64,000 nucleotides of DNA, taken from assembly GCA_030425805.1 (NCBI GenBank), contig JAUHZC010000001.1, positions 186,001 through 250,000 on the forward strand, given 5' to 3'. Source of the DNA: Alphaproteobacteria bacterium (GTDB taxonomy: Bacteria > Pseudomonadota > Alphaproteobacteria > JAUHZC01). The notes under the pieces are model-generated. The model did not search any database. It saw nothing but the letters and a program-made list of their open reading frames with translations, and had not been told where the DNA came from. Below, one piece after another: positions 1-9,740 of the stretch (position 1 is the stretch's first letter; every line of letters begins with the position of its first letter). A program made the position numbers and the translations under genes.

Positions 1-352
1 CAGTTGGGTGAATCAATTCCTGAGTACCATGAATTTCCTCAGGGTAAAACGCCTGAGAAATGGCCGCAAACGCCCGCTGTGGCGTTGATGTCAAAAGAGG
101 AAGAACATTCTGGGGAAGAAGATCTTTATGTTTCGGATGAACAATGCAAGCACCTGCTCGACAATCAGTAATCTGGGACTTGTACTTTTCATTATGATGA
201 AAAGCTATATCTTCAGACCCTGCCTCTGTTAAGGCCTTTACATCTGTAAAAAAAATGCCCCCAGCCTGCTCTTTTAATGCATCAGCATTCTCAAAAGAGG
301 CCAGCTGGAGGACATCAGCAAGGGAGAGTTTCTCTGCTTTTTCAAAAAACAT
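1..352 (-). CDS. lpxD: UDP-3-O-acylglucosamine N-acyltransferase, N-terminal part (runs off left edge)
   Basis: LpxD adds the second 3-hydroxyacyl chain to UDP-3-O-acyl-glucosamine in the cytoplasmic steps of lipid A synthesis. Only about 117 N-terminal residues are present, beginning MFFEKAEKLSLADV and continuing through a region that matches the LpxD N-terminal uridine-binding domain in style (GGIFFTDVKAL, then SEDIAFHHNEKYKSQI). The left-handed beta-helix hexapeptide part lies outside the window. The start ATG is at 352, with an eight-G tract (357-364) acting as or overlapping the ribosome binding site. It is the fourth gene of the minus-strand rseP-bamA-ompH-lpxD order, the classical context, 19 bases after ompH. 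Identity rests on both sequence and context. Confidence 0.9.
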   Translation of the reverse strand, partial: MFFEKAEKLSLADVLQLASFENADALKEQAGGIFFTDVKALTEAGSEDIAFHHNEKYKSQITDCRAGACIVHPKHKDLLPQNVLPLLTSTPQRAFAAISQAFYPEEIHGTQELIHPT

Positions 353-371
353 GCAACCCCCCCCTTCTATC

Positions 372-920
372 TTAAGACAAAGACTTCACGTCAACACTGA
401 TTGCGCCTTTGGAAGCATTCAGTGAAGAAACAACTTTGTCAGTCAGGTCTGGAACACGCTTCGTGTTTACAGCCAAAGTTGCCTGTGTCGGAAGAAGTGT
501 ATCAATATTTTCTTTTTCCTGTACGGACTTCAAGCTGGATTGGAAAGCACCATTAAATTCTTGCATTCCCTTTTGGTAGCTTGCACGAAGGAGCTCTTGC
601 TTCTTCATCACTTCCGCACGAAGTGCATCTTGTTTTTTCTCAAGTTCCGCACGCTTCTTGTTGAAGGCATCTTCAGAAAGTTTAGATTGAGACTTGGAAA
701 GGCTCTCGTACTCAGCTGCAAGCTTCTTTTCTTTTTCACTGATGTTTTTTTGCATTTTGCTGCGAGCAGTTTCCATTTGCTCCATAAAACCCTTAAGTGC
801 GCTAGACTTTTCCCGCACAGATTCAACGTTGATAACACCCAGTGTAACATCAGCAAGAGCTGGCACAGTCATTCCAAGCGCTAAAGTCATCACTCCGAGT
901 TTTTTTGTAATTTGCTTCAT
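372..920 (-). CDS. skp: OmpH/Skp-family periplasmic chaperone
   Basis: Skp is a periplasmic trimeric holdase that carries unfolded outer-membrane proteins from the Sec translocon to the BAM complex. The 182-residue product starts with a Sec signal peptide ending near PALA at residue 23. Next comes the mature start VTLGVINVESV, the usual first strand of the OmpH core. A long Lys/Glu-rich coiled coil (about residues 40-120, e.g. KKLAAEYESLSKSQSKLSED) forms the tentacles. A good AAAGGAG ribosome binding site precedes the start. It sits 27 bases after bamA and just before lpxD, as in most Gram-negative bacteria, so the four genes probably form one envelope operon. Confidence 0.93.
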   Translation of the reverse strand: MKQITKKLGVMTLALGMTVPALADVTLGVINVESVREKSSALKGFMEQMETARSKMQKNISEKEKKLAAEYESLSKSQSKLSEDAFNKKRAELEKKQDALRAEVMKKQELLRASYQKGMQEFNGAFQSSLKSVQEKENIDTLLPTQATLAVNTKRVPDLTDKVVSSLNASKGAISVDVKSLS

Positions 921-947
921 TTTTTTTATTCTCCTTTAAAGTTTTGC

Positions 948-3206
948 CTAAAATCTTGATGAGAACCCGAAGATGAAGAGGCGTTTTTCGTCCCTTCTCT
1001 TCTTCAGGTAGGGCTTCGCAATGCTGATCTTGATAGGACCAAATGGCGAGCGCCAAGAAATCCCAAATCCCGCACCTGCACGCAAGCCACGGTTTTCATC
1101 AACAATCGCGCCTCTCTCTCCTGAATTCCACAAAGACCCGACATCCGTAAACACAGAACCTTTGATGCCTAACTCTTCCGGTAACCCGAGCGGGAAGAAC
1201 ACTTCCGCCGTTCCCCGATAATACCGCTTCCCTTTTAGGGCATCATTAGTTGACGTATCTCTTGGACCTATACCATTATAATCAAAGCCGCGCAAGGTTT
1301 CACCACCTAATTGGAATCTATCAGTGGGACGAACTTTCTGCCCAATGCCATTCATGAAACCATACTCAGCAGAAAGATTCAGGATAACTTCCTCACTCCA
1401 GACAGGAGTAAAATACTCTGCTCCAAAGGTGTGAGAGTGAAATTTGACACTCCCTCCAAGACCAGTGTAGCGGTTTGTCATTGTGAGGCTGTATCCTCTC
1501 TTGGTATTAACACGACTATCAAGCTTATCCCAAGTCAAGCTATGAGTCACTGTCGAAAGCGTGTGCCTTCCATCCTGTTGTCGCAAGAAAATAGATCGTC
1601 GCGCTGAGTTCTTTACACCAGAAAGTTTTTCTCGGGAATATGAGTAGCCAACCTGCTGAATCAGATTTTCATACAACTCATAGGCAAAGGAAACTCTAGC
1701 TCCAGTCGCAGTGTCTGTCTCATTAGACTCATAAAGGTCTTTACGACGCGTTCTGAAAACAGCAAATGTCGCGCTTGTGTTATACCCCATAAAATAAGGC
1801 TCTGTAAAAGCAACGTTGAAGTCCTGACTTTTCTTACCAATTCGGAACTTTGAATCCAAATGCTGCCCTTTTCCAAAAAGGTTGTTCTCCCGCATGCCAA
1901 CTTCAAAAATCAACCCTTCACCAGAGCCAAATCCACCAGCAAAAGAAAGTTCACCTGTCCGAGGCTCTTCCTCAAGATCCACCAAAATATCCACTTGATC
2001 TGTGTTTTCTGTCGGGATTTGACTCAAAGTCACCTTCTTGAAATAACCAAGGTTCTTAATCCGACGCTCAGAGTCTTTAATCAAACTCACGTGGTAAGCA
2101 TCCCCCTCATTCAAGCGAGACTCCCGGCGAATGACTTCTTCATTCGTGCGATGGTTTCCTTTGATGCGGATATTACGGATATATACACGAGGACCCTTCA
2201 CAATGTTCAAGTGGATGTTCACAATACCCTCTTGATCTTTGTCTTTTTCAACAGACGGGTTGATATCTGTGAATGCATATCCCATGTCCCCAAGTGTGGC
2301 GATGAGGTTGCGAACAGAACGTTCTACCTCACCAGCGGAGTATCCATCACCTTCTTTAAAGGTGATATCGTTACGCAGGGTCTGAACATCAATTTCCTCA
2401 ATATCGGAAGTCAGCTCAAGGCTTCCCACCTTATATCTCTGCCCTTCCGACAACGTGTACGTAAGGTAAAAGTGTCTCTTATCCGGAGACAATTCTGCCA
2501 AAGCAGAGCGAATTTGAAAATCTACATACCCGCGATCCAAATAGAACTGGCGTAATTTCTCTTGGTCAAGAGACGCCCGATCTGGGTCATAGGTATCATC
2601 TGTTGAGAAAAACCGGTACCAACGAGACTCTTTCGTTTGGATGATACTCTCGAGTTCACTACTGTCGAAAGTTTTATTCCCGATGAAAGAGATTTTTTTG
2701 ACCTTCGCCTCAACCCCTTCTTTAACATCCAAAATAACGTCCACACGGTTCTGGTCACGGCGAATCACCTTTGGTGTGACTTCTGCACCATAGTAGCCTT
2801 TCACACGGTAGATGTCTTTGATTTTTTGGGTATCCGCCTTCAAGGTTGCGAGTCGAAAAACACGACGAGGTTTTAACTGCATTTCTTTCTCAATGACTTC
2901 ATCATCAAGGTCGCTATTCCCCTCAATCACAATGTGTCGAACAAGTGGGTTTTCCTGAACTTTGATTAAAAGTGTTTTACCAAGTGCCCTCACCTCTACG
3001 TCCGAAAAGAGATCTGTACGCAATAGCTCTTTTAGAATCTCGTCTAAATCAAGCTCAGTATAGTTCTCACCTGACTTAAATTTTGCATAAGCCCTGATTG
3101 TTTCTGTTTCAATCCGCTCATTCCCTTCAACCTTGAAATTCGTTAAGACAACGGCATGGGCTAAGAAAGGAAGGGTTAAAAAGAAAAAAGAGAATAACGC
3201 TTTCAT
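948..3206 (-). CDS. bamA: Outer membrane protein assembly factor BamA
   Basis: BamA is the essential Omp85 barrel that folds and inserts beta-barrel proteins into the outer membrane. The 752-residue protein has a signal peptide (MKALFSFFFLTLPFLAHA). A run of POTRA repeats spans about residues 20-340 (e.g. FKVEGNERIETETI, ISFIGNKTFDSSEL, IRIKGNHRTNEEVI). The C-terminal barrel carries the conserved lid motif as LRGF at 638-641, where VRGF is usual, and the chain ends in Phe as expected for a barrel signal. The length is normal for alphaproteobacteria. An AGGA ribosome binding site precedes the ATG. It lies 23 bases after rseP and before skp. Confidence 0.97.
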   Translation of the reverse strand: MKALFSFFFLTLPFLAHAVVLTNFKVEGNERIETETIRAYAKFKSGENYTELDLDEILKELLRTDLFSDVEVRALGKTLLIKVQENPLVRHIVIEGNSDLDDEVIEKEMQLKPRRVFRLATLKADTQKIKDIYRVKGYYGAEVTPKVIRRDQNRVDVILDVKEGVEAKVKKISFIGNKTFDSSELESIIQTKESRWYRFFSTDDTYDPDRASLDQEKLRQFYLDRGYVDFQIRSALAELSPDKRHFYLTYTLSEGQRYKVGSLELTSDIEEIDVQTLRNDITFKEGDGYSAGEVERSVRNLIATLGDMGYAFTDINPSVEKDKDQEGIVNIHLNIVKGPRVYIRNIRIKGNHRTNEEVIRRESRLNEGDAYHVSLIKDSERRIKNLGYFKKVTLSQIPTENTDQVDILVDLEEEPRTGELSFAGGFGSGEGLIFEVGMRENNLFGKGQHLDSKFRIGKKSQDFNVAFTEPYFMGYNTSATFAVFRTRRKDLYESNETDTATGARVSFAYELYENLIQQVGYSYSREKLSGVKNSARRSIFLRQQDGRHTLSTVTHSLTWDKLDSRVNTKRGYSLTMTNRYTGLGGSVKFHSHTFGAEYFTPVWSEEVILNLSAEYGFMNGIGQKVRPTDRFQLGGETLRGFDYNGIGPRDTSTNDALKGKRYYRGTAEVFFPLGLPEELGIKGSVFTDVGSLWNSGERGAIVDENRGLRAGAGFGISWRSPFGPIKISIAKPYLKKRRDEKRLFIFGFSSRF

Positions 3207-3229
3207 AAAAATCCTAAAAAACTAAAACT

Positions 3230-4408
3230 TTAGCTAAAAAACAATCGTGTTATATCATTCCACATCACATATGTGAAGAGGATCATCACAAATCCAAAAC
3301 CGATCCGCATGAACCACTCTTGAAGACTGGGCGAAACAGGCTTTCCAATCACAATTTCCACAAGACAAAGAAGGATGTGCCCCCCATCTAAAACGGGAAT
3401 GGGTAAGAGATTAAAGATCCCAAGCGCAAGGGAGAGAAGAGCCCCAAGATATGCCAAATCCCAAAGAGACTTCTCAGCCATATCTTTCGAGGCCTTCATA
3501 ATGCCGAGGGGACCAGAAAACTGACTCCGCGCTTCAACAGATCCTGTAACTGCCTGCCAAATCACGTCAAAAGTCATGACCGTCACCTGACAAATTTTCA
3601 GAATGCTCCCACCAACAGCATCGAGAAACCCCCGCTTGACCTTGATAATCTCTGGCAAAATCCCAATGAGGCGGCGTTCTTTAACTTCCCCTGTTTTTGG
3701 GTCTTCGTAAGAGAGGCGACCTGGTGTTACAAAAAGGACCTTCTCACCTTCTTGCCCGCGCTGAACACCCATTGCAACCTGCTCTGTTTCAAGCTCATTG
3801 ATGGTTTTGCTCAAGATTTCAAAAAGAAAGAGCTTATCTCTCTTCTCCCCAATAGCCTTGCCATCCTTAGCCTCTGAAACCCAGAGGATTTCATCTTTTA
3901 TTTGAAACCCAGCTTTCTCTGCTGGAGAGTTTTTTGCAATCGCACCCACGATCGGAGCAGAAACGGGCATTCGTTCCCCATCAACCATAAAAGCAAAGAC
4001 AAAAATGAAGAAAGCCAAGATATAGTTTGCAACAGGCCCTGCAGCCGCAACCTCAATCCGCTGCCATGGCGTTTTATGGAAAAGTGAAACAGCCTTGTCC
4101 GCTTCTGACATTTGTTGAATTTTCTTCTGATCTGGCTGGCTGGCAGGATTAAGATCAGAGAACATTTGAACATATCCCCCAAAAGGAATTGCACAGAGCT
4201 TCCACCGGGTCCCATGTTTGTCTGTAAATCCAAACAGTTCTTTTCCAAAGCCAACAGCAAAGGCTTCTACCCGCACACCATGACGCCGCGCTGAAAAGTA
4301 ATGCCCAAGCTCATGAAAAAATACAAGAATTGTAATAAGAAATAGAAACGGCACGATCCAAAAAAATGTGTTCGTCGCCGTGGTGATGAATGCGGAAAAA
4401 TCCAACAT
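3230..4408 (-). CDS. rseP: RseP-type site-2 intramembrane zinc metalloprotease
   Basis: RseP cleaves transmembrane segments of anti-sigma factors and leftover signal peptides inside the inner membrane. The zinc site HELGH is at residues 32-36 in the first membrane helix. The third zinc ligand motif LDGG is at about 340 in a C-terminal helix. A PDZ region lies between (PIVGAIAKNSPAEKAGFQ). I chose the ATG at 4408 because an AGG lies nine bases upstream; a GTG at 4423 would add five residues. At 392 residues it is shorter than the 450-residue E. coli protein, consistent with a single clear PDZ domain. It is the first gene of the bamA group here; dxr and cdsA are not next to it. Confidence 0.94.
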   Translation of the reverse strand: MLDFSAFITTATNTFFWIVPFLFLITILVFFHELGHYFSARRHGVRVEAFAVGFGKELFGFTDKHGTRWKLCAIPFGGYVQMFSDLNPASQPDQKKIQQMSEADKAVSLFHKTPWQRIEVAAAGPVANYILAFFIFVFAFMVDGERMPVSAPIVGAIAKNSPAEKAGFQIKDEILWVSEAKDGKAIGEKRDKLFLFEILSKTINELETEQVAMGVQRGQEGEKVLFVTPGRLSYEDPKTGEVKERRLIGILPEIIKVKRGFLDAVGGSILKICQVTVMTFDVIWQAVTGSVEARSQFSGPLGIMKASKDMAEKSLWDLAYLGALLSLALGIFNLLPIPVLDGGHILLCLVEIVIGKPVSPSLQEWFMRIGFGFVMILFTYVMWNDITRLFFS

Positions 4409-4511
4409 AAAAAAAACCTGCACTTATAAGTTCCTGCATCTTACGAGGACTGACCTCCGTTGACAAGAGGGGTTTTTGGAAAGTTTTTATGAACCACCTC
4501 CCCTCTCGCCA

Positions 4512-4546
4512 CAAAAAAAGCCCCACTTTTGCAAGCGAGGCTTTTG
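4512..4546 (-). terminator. Rho-independent terminator of the parvulin gene
   Basis: On the minus strand AAGCCTCGC pairs with GTGGGGCTT (9 bp with two G-U pairs, 8-base loop) and is followed by seven T. It lies about 20 bases after the stop of the foldase gene at 4565 and separates that gene from rseP. Confidence 0.8.
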
Positions 4547-4564
4547 TCCTTGTTTTAGAAGCTC

Positions 4565-5542
4565 TTATTTAGCCATTGGGGCCTTTCCCATAAAAGCTTT
4601 GCGGATATCCTCTCCACTCTTTTGGAACTTATCGGCTTTACCTGTATTTGGATCAAAGACCTTGATTTGCTTTCCAGCCTTTTCATATTTTTTTGCAGCC
4701 GCATCTTCCAATTCAAACTGAGCTTTCGCTGTGGCTTGAGCCTTCAATTGTTTCTGCATCTTTTCATCATACTTCGGGAACTTTGCCTTACGAATATCGT
4801 TCACCTGAACAATCACATACTCGCCAGTCTGTAGCTTGATTGGCTTCTTCGTATATTCTCCAGGCTTTGTGGAGAAAATAGCTTTTTTCAGAGCTTTCTC
4901 AGGAATCTGAGCTTCCATAATATAGCCCATTTCACCATTTTTCTTTGCAGATACCTTATCAAGGGAATGCTCTGTTGCAAGCTTTCCGAAGTCAGCACCA
5001 CCCTCAAGATCCTCAACCAACTCTTCAGCTTCTTTCTTAGAGCCGACAATGATTTGTTGGATTTGCGCTTCTTTTGCATCCTTTGGGTGCTTTGCCTTCA
5101 TTTCATTATAGAGCTTCTTAAGATTCTCTTCAGTTGTAGCCTTTTCAATCGCTTCTTTCCTCAGGGCTTCTACCATCAGGCGCTTACGAAACTCTTCAAC
5201 CTTCTTGGCAATATCCTTACTCTCTTTCAGATCTTTGCGCTCTGCAGCTTTCTTGATGAGAATTAACTCGCGGGCCAACTGATCTCGAACAATTTTGACC
5301 ATGTTAACCATCATCTTATCTTTCAAGAGAGACTCTGTTGGAAGCTTAAGAAGGCGTGGATCGTACATTCCCAAGGTGGATTTTACGACCATCAAAACCT
5401 GAGACAACATGACCTTCTCGCCATCAAACTCAGCGACAATACGGTCATTAAATTTATTGTCTTTTTTCTCTGCCTCAGCATGAGCAACTTGCATACTCAT
5501 CAAAACAACTGAGGCAAACACAATATTTAGAAGCTTTTTCAT
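4565..5542 (-). CDS. Periplasmic parvulin-type peptidyl-prolyl isomerase (SurA/PpiC-like)
   Basis: A secreted foldase expected to help outer-membrane or periplasmic proteins mature. The 325-residue product has a signal peptide (MKKLLNIVFASVVLMSMQVAHA). A helical SurA-like N-terminal region follows. A parvulin domain occupies about residues 160-252, with the family landmarks QIQQIIVGSKKEAEEL, FGKLATEHSLD, NGEMGYI and LQTGEYVIVQV. I preferred the ATG at 5542 (GGGA seven bases upstream) over the in-frame ATG at 5554. The gene is closed off from rseP by a terminator, so it is probably its own unit, divergent from secA. It could equally be named PrsA-like; the exact subfamily is not decided by sequence reading alone. 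Confidence 0.88.
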   Translation of the reverse strand: MKKLLNIVFASVVLMSMQVAHAEAEKKDNKFNDRIVAEFDGEKVMLSQVLMVVKSTLGMYDPRLLKLPTESLLKDKMMVNMVKIVRDQLARELILIKKAAERKDLKESKDIAKKVEEFRKRLMVEALRKEAIEKATTEENLKKLYNEMKAKHPKDAKEAQIQQIIVGSKKEAEELVEDLEGGADFGKLATEHSLDKVSAKKNGEMGYIMEAQIPEKALKKAIFSTKPGEYTKKPIKLQTGEYVIVQVNDIRKAKFPKYDEKMQKQLKAQATAKAQFELEDAAAKKYEKAGKQIKVFDPNTGKADKFQKSGEDIRKAFMGKAPMAK

Positions 5543-5690
5543 TTGGTATCCCATGTTTTTTCAAAAACTCTACCAAGTCTGTTTTAAAAAGCAAGAATTA
5601 TCTAGGTTTTTCTCATAGGTTGCTGAAGTTCCATTGACTTCTGAGGGGGAAAATTTAATATTAGTTCAGAATATTAATGCACGAGTCCCT

Positions 5691-8390
5691 ATGGTTGTTC
5701 AGTTTATTAAACGTCTCTTTGGTTCCCCCAGTGATCGCAAAGTCTCAAAACTCCGCAAAACTGTCGCTCAAATCAATGCCCTTGAGAAGGATTTTGAAGC
5801 GCTTACAGATGAACAACTCAAAGCAAAAACCACAGAATTCCGGGAGCGTCTTAAAAAGGGAGAGACCCTTGACCAGTTAATGGTCGAAGCCTTTGCCACA
5901 GTCCGGGAAACAGCGAAACGGACCCTTGGTCAACGTCACCATGATGTCCAGCTCATCGGCGGAATCATCCTCCACCAGGGGGATATTACGGAAATGCGCA
6001 CAGGTGAAGGAAAAACGCTCACCTCTACCCTTGCCATTTACCTGAACGCATTGGATGGAAAAGGGGTCCATGTTGTCACTGTGAACGATTACCTTGCAGA
6101 GCGTGACCCTGAGTGGATGGGGAAAATCTATCGTTTTCTTGGGATGACAGTTGGATGTGTGATCGCCAATAATTCAGATGCTGAGCGCCAGGCTGCTTAT
6201 GCGTGCGATATCACCTATGGAACCAATAACGAGTTTGGCTTTGACTACCTTCGGGATAATATGAAGTTTGCCAAGGAAGAATTGGTACAGCGTCCCTTTA
6301 ACTTCGCCCTTGTAGACGAAGTAGACAACATCCTGATTGACGAAGCCCGGACGCCTCTTATTATCTCAGGTCCTGCAGAAGACTCCTCTGACCTCTACAC
6401 AAAGGTAGATGCCATTATTCCTCAATTGAAAGATGAGGATTACGAAAAGGAAGAAAAGAACCACCAGGTTACCCTAACGGAGGCTGGAAACGAAAGGGTT
6501 GAAGAGCTCCTGAAGAAAAATGGCATTTTGAAGGAAGGCCAGCTTTACGACCTACAGAACATGTTACTCGTACACCATGCACAACAGGCACTTCGGGCCC
6601 ACAAGATGTACCAACGGGATAAAGATTACATTATCCAGGATGGAAAAGTTATCTTGATTGACGAGTTTACCGGACGCATGATGGACGGCCGCCGTTTCTC
6701 TGACGGCCTGCACCAGGCTTTAGAGGCCAAAGAAAAGGTCCAGATTCAACTGGAAAACCAAACTTTGGCCTCCATTACCTTCCAAAACTACTTCCGCATG
6801 TACCCAAAACTTGCAGGAATGACAGGAACTGGAGAAACTGAAGCTGAGGAGCTTCAGGAGATTTACGGACTCGATGTTGTTGTTGTCCCGACAAACGTCC
6901 CAATCGTGCGTGAGGATCATGACGATGAGGTCTATCGCACAAAACAAGAAAAGTTTGATGCGATCATTAAGCTTGTGAAAGAATGCCAAGCCCGCCAGCA
7001 ACCTGTATTGCTGGGAACAGCGACGATTGAACAGTCTGAGTACCTCTCTATTCTTTTGAAAAAAGCTGGGGTAAAGCACAGCGTTTTGAATGCCCGCTTC
7101 CATGAGCAAGAAGCAAAGATTATTGCCCAGGCAGGTCAACCTGGAACCGTTACCATTGCCACAAACATGGCTGGACGTGGAACTGACATCCAGCTGGGCG
7201 GAAACCTTGAGATGCTCATGAAAATTGAGTACCCAGATCGCGATCCAACACCGGCAGAGCGGAAAAAATGGGAAGAAAACATCAAAAAGAACCAAGAGAT
7301 CGTGAAAAAAGCTGGAGGTCTCTACGTCATTGGAACTGAGCGCCACGAAAGTCGTCGAATTGATAATCAGCTTCGGGGACGCTCTGGTCGTCAGGGAGAT
7401 CCTGGTGCCTCAAAGTTCTTCCTTTCCCTGGAAGATGATTTAATGCGGATTTTTGGACCACAACGTCTAGATACATGGCTGCAAAAACTCGGCATGGAAG
7501 AAGGCGAAGCGATCACCCACCCCTGGGTCACAAAATCTCTCCAGCGGGCTCAGAAGAAAGTTGAAGCCCGCAACTTTGATATTCGTAAGCAATTGTTGAA
7601 ATATGACGATGTCATGAATGATCAACGGACGGCTATTTATGAACAACGCCGGGAACTGCTTGAAAATGAAGATGGAAAGCACGTTATTGATGCTATGCGG
7701 GAAGAAACCTTGGTTGAGCTCGTTGCTCAATACATCCCTGCAGGTGTTCCTGCCAGCAGTTGGGATGCAGAAAGCCTCCAACAAGAAGTTCATCGCATCT
7801 TTAACTTAGAACTTCCTATCAAAGCTTGGGCGGATGAAGAAGGGATTGCAGAGCGTGAGATTTCTGAGCGTTTAAGAGATGCTGTTGAGAAAGCTTACCA
7901 AGAAAAAGAAGAGAAGTTTACGCCTAGGATCTTGCGGTATCTCGAGCGCGCAACTCTGCTCCGTCTGATGGATAATGCGTGGAAGGATCACTTGCGGGCT
8001 CTTGATAGTTTGCGGGGATATATTCACCTCCGGGCTTACGGGCAACGCAACCCGCTAAACGAATTCAAGAGCGAGGCTTTTGCTATGTTTGTTCACATGA
8101 TGGAAGAACTCAAGCGAAACACTACGCAAATGCTCTCTTTTGTTCAGGTTGAAGAAGATACATCCCGCAAAGACATTCAAGAGGCCTTGTTAGGTGATGC
8201 TTCTGTTGAAGGTGAAGCTGTTCATCCTGAGGCTCAGAGTGCCCTTTCCGGGGATACAGGCACGCCAACTCCTGAGAAGCCCATCGTTGAGGCTGGTAAA
8301 GGGGTGTATAACGGGGAGCAAGTAAATCGCAATGCCCCCTGTCCCTGTGGCTCTGGCAAACGTTTTAAGCACTGTCACGGACGGGTGTAA
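5691..8390 (+). CDS. secA: Preprotein translocase ATPase SecA
   Basis: SecA drives post-translational export of preproteins through SecYEG by ATP hydrolysis. Landmarks are the Walker A GEGKT at 105-109, the DEVD box in [17 protein letters not shown], the RGRSGRQGD helicase motif, and a C-terminal zinc-binding SEC-C tail [14 protein letters not shown] used for SecB or ribosome contact. An upstream TTG (5634) keeps the frame open. The ATG at 5691 gives the usual N-terminus ([20 protein letters not shown]), so I use that, for 899 residues. The ribosome binding site is weak. It is divergent from the parvulin gene. The many exported proteins in this window would all depend on it. Confidence 0.98.
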   Translation: MVVQFIKRLFGSPSDRKVSKLRKTVAQINALEKDFEALTDEQLKAKTTEFRERLKKGETLDQLMVEAFATVRETAKRTLGQRHHDVQLIGGIILHQGDITEMRTGEGKTLTSTLAIYLNALDGKGVHVVTVNDYLAERDPEWMGKIYRFLGMTVGCVIANNSDAERQAAYACDITYGTNNEFGFDYLRDNMKFAKEELVQRPFNFALVDEVDNILIDEARTPLIISGPAEDSSDLYTKVDAIIPQLKDEDYEKEEKNHQVTLTEAGNERVEELLKKNGILKEGQLYDLQNMLLVHHAQQALRAHKMYQRDKDYIIQDGKVILIDEFTGRMMDGRRFSDGLHQALEAKEKVQIQLENQTLASITFQNYFRMYPKLAGMTGTGETEAEELQEIYGLDVVVVPTNVPIVREDHDDEVYRTKQEKFDAIIKLVKECQARQQPVLLGTATIEQSEYLSILLKKAGVKHSVLNARFHEQEAKIIAQAGQPGTVTIATNMAGRGTDIQLGGNLEMLMKIEYPDRDPTPAERKKWEENIKKNQEIVKKAGGLYVIGTERHESRRIDNQLRGRSGRQGDPGASKFFLSLEDDLMRIFGPQRLDTWLQKLGMEEGEAITHPWVTKSLQRAQKKVEARNFDIRKQLLKYDDVMNDQRTAIYEQRRELLENEDGKHVIDAMREETLVELVAQYIPAGVPASSWDAESLQQEVHRIFNLELPIKAWADEEGIAEREISERLRDAVEKAYQEKEEKFTPRILRYLERATLLRLMDNAWKDHLRALDSLRGYIHLRAYGQRNPLNEFKSEAFAMFVHMMEELKRNTTQMLSFVQVEEDTSRKDIQEALLGDASVEGEAVHPEAQSALSGDTGTPTPEKPIVEAGKGVYNGEQVNRNAPCPCGSGKRFKHCHGRV

Positions 8391-8413
8391 TTTCTCAAAA
8401 AGAATATATTTTA

Positions 8414-8442
8414 TTGATTTTTTAATATTCTACAACTATAAT
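8414..8442 (+). promoter_or_regulatory. Candidate sigma-70 promoter for the 8469 gene
   Basis: TTGATT (8414-8419) and TATAAT (8437-8442) are separated by 17 bases in the AT-rich gap after secA. This places a transcription start about 20 bases ahead of the ATG at 8469. The boxes and spacing match the housekeeping consensus well. Confidence 0.6.
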
Positions 8443-8468
8443 CAAAATAATAAATTGTATTTATTGAC

Positions 8469-9737
8469 ATGAATTTTATTTTCTATCCCCTCATAATCTT
8501 ATTCCTTGCAAGCCTAAATCCTGTTGAGGCTTCTGGAGCTGCAGCGCTAACTGACGCAGAAGTTAACGCCCGTCATTTTGTAGATGGACAAATAGCTGCG
8601 GGCGCCCTGACTGAGAGATTTTTTGCTCAGCACTCTGATGCCAAAGAGCTTTCAAGAATGTATGGACTATCACTGCGCGCACTCCAGGACTATCAAAACA
8701 TGATGCGCAGGAGGTTTTCACTTGCTCCATTACCAGTTGATGAAGATGAGCCTGCAGCCGCTGGTGGCGGTGATGGCCTTACAGATGAACAATGGGCAAA
8801 AATTCAGGATTTCGGTAGCCTGAAGCAGATTAGGGCGCATGTAGTGTGGTTAGCAGAAGCCTACAGCTTATCCCCTCGTGCAATCCTCAAACATATTAAC
8901 AAAAAAGAAGAGGAAGCAGAGGCTGCCGCTCGAGCCTTTGCAATGGGTGGCGGTGACGCAGAAGAAGAAGCTAGGCCTCTTCTACATTCCTGGTGTGACA
9001 GAGGGCTCCCCCCGGCCCCAAAATCAGACCTCTGGAGTGGACCAGTGACAGCAAAAAGACCCTCTCCTTTAGTAAGAGCTATACAGCTTCATCCCTATGA
9101 CCCTCATATAATAGCAGGAAGCTCCTCAGCTTTTACTGTTCCTCGCGTTAGAGCTGTTGATGCTCTCATACCCGACTCTATCAAAAGGAAGCTCGCAACA
9201 TTCGGTAAACGGGTTGATGCCATCCATGTTGTTTTCTTGGGCCTTAATAATCCAGAAGAGACAGATGTTCTTTTCCGTCCTCACGCCTACATACCCGGCG
9301 CTGGTACTCATCATTGGGTTTTTGGTGTACAAGTTCCAGATGGTCCTTTCATCGAAGGAAGTGTCGATGCAAACACCCATGGAAGTCGTGATCCACGGGT
9401 AGGGCTTGTTGCCTCTCCACCAGGAGTAGGCACCGTTGCAAAATTTAATGCTTTGAAAGATCGTGTTTCTTGGTCCGTTGCAACGGGACCTAAAGGAAAG
9501 ACTGCTATCACAGCTCATGTTATTTTTTCATACGAACTTCTGCGAGCCGTACAAGTAGCTGGACTCTACGATGCAAGGATCCCACCTCGAAGATTTTCAG
9601 AAATTGTTGAATCTTTAGAGAAAATACTCCCTAAGGATATTGCAGAACTTCTGAGAACTCTTGGAACTTTACCTCCTCCAGGGGCTGAGGCCGGTGGTGG
9701 CGGTGGTGGTGGTGCTTCTGCAGGCGGCAAGGCATAA
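8469..9737 (+). CDS. Secreted protein of unknown function with internal helix-turn-helix-like repeats
   Basis: Not recognised. The 422-residue product has a signal peptide (about 1-21). It carries two similar segments, ELSRMYGLSLRALQD (60-74) and WLAEAYSLSPRAILK (128-142), that read like the recognition part of a helix-turn-helix. An acidic, Gly-rich linker follows, then a C-terminal domain with HPYDPH, RAVDALIPD and HVVFLGLNN. The tail is Ala/Gly-rich with seven consecutive Gly. The C-terminal domain is laid out like the product of 24975-25976 (HPY, VD-L-PD), so the two appear paralogous. A strong-looking promoter lies upstream. It ends three bases before the convergent NUDIX gene. Location is inferred as periplasmic or exported. 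Confidence 0.85.
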   Translation: MNFIFYPLIILFLASLNPVEASGAAALTDAEVNARHFVDGQIAAGALTERFFAQHSDAKELSRMYGLSLRALQDYQNMMRRRFSLAPLPVDEDEPAAAGGGDGLTDEQWAKIQDFGSLKQIRAHVVWLAEAYSLSPRAILKHINKKEEEAEAAARAFAMGGGDAEEEARPLLHSWCDRGLPPAPKSDLWSGPVTAKRPSPLVRAIQLHPYDPHIIAGSSSAFTVPRVRAVDALIPDSIKRKLATFGKRVDAIHVVFLGLNNPEETDVLFRPHAYIPGAGTHHWVFGVQVPDGPFIEGSVDANTHGSRDPRVGLVASPPGVGTVAKFNALKDRVSWSVATGPKGKTAITAHVIFSYELLRAVQVAGLYDARIPPRRFSEIVESLEKILPKDIAELLRTLGTLPPPGAEAGGGGGGGASAGGKA

Positions 9738-9740
9738 AGT

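Noticed and set aside
1860..2555. 231-residue plus-strand frame inside bamA
   Set aside because: Antisense to POTRA domains; no ribosome binding site and no family features.
6720..7346. 208-residue minus-strand frame inside secA
   Set aside because: Antisense to highly conserved SecA motifs, without start signals.
9126..9518. 130-residue minus-strand frame inside the 8469 gene
   Set aside because: Shadow frame; the plus strand has signal peptide, promoter and a paralogue.
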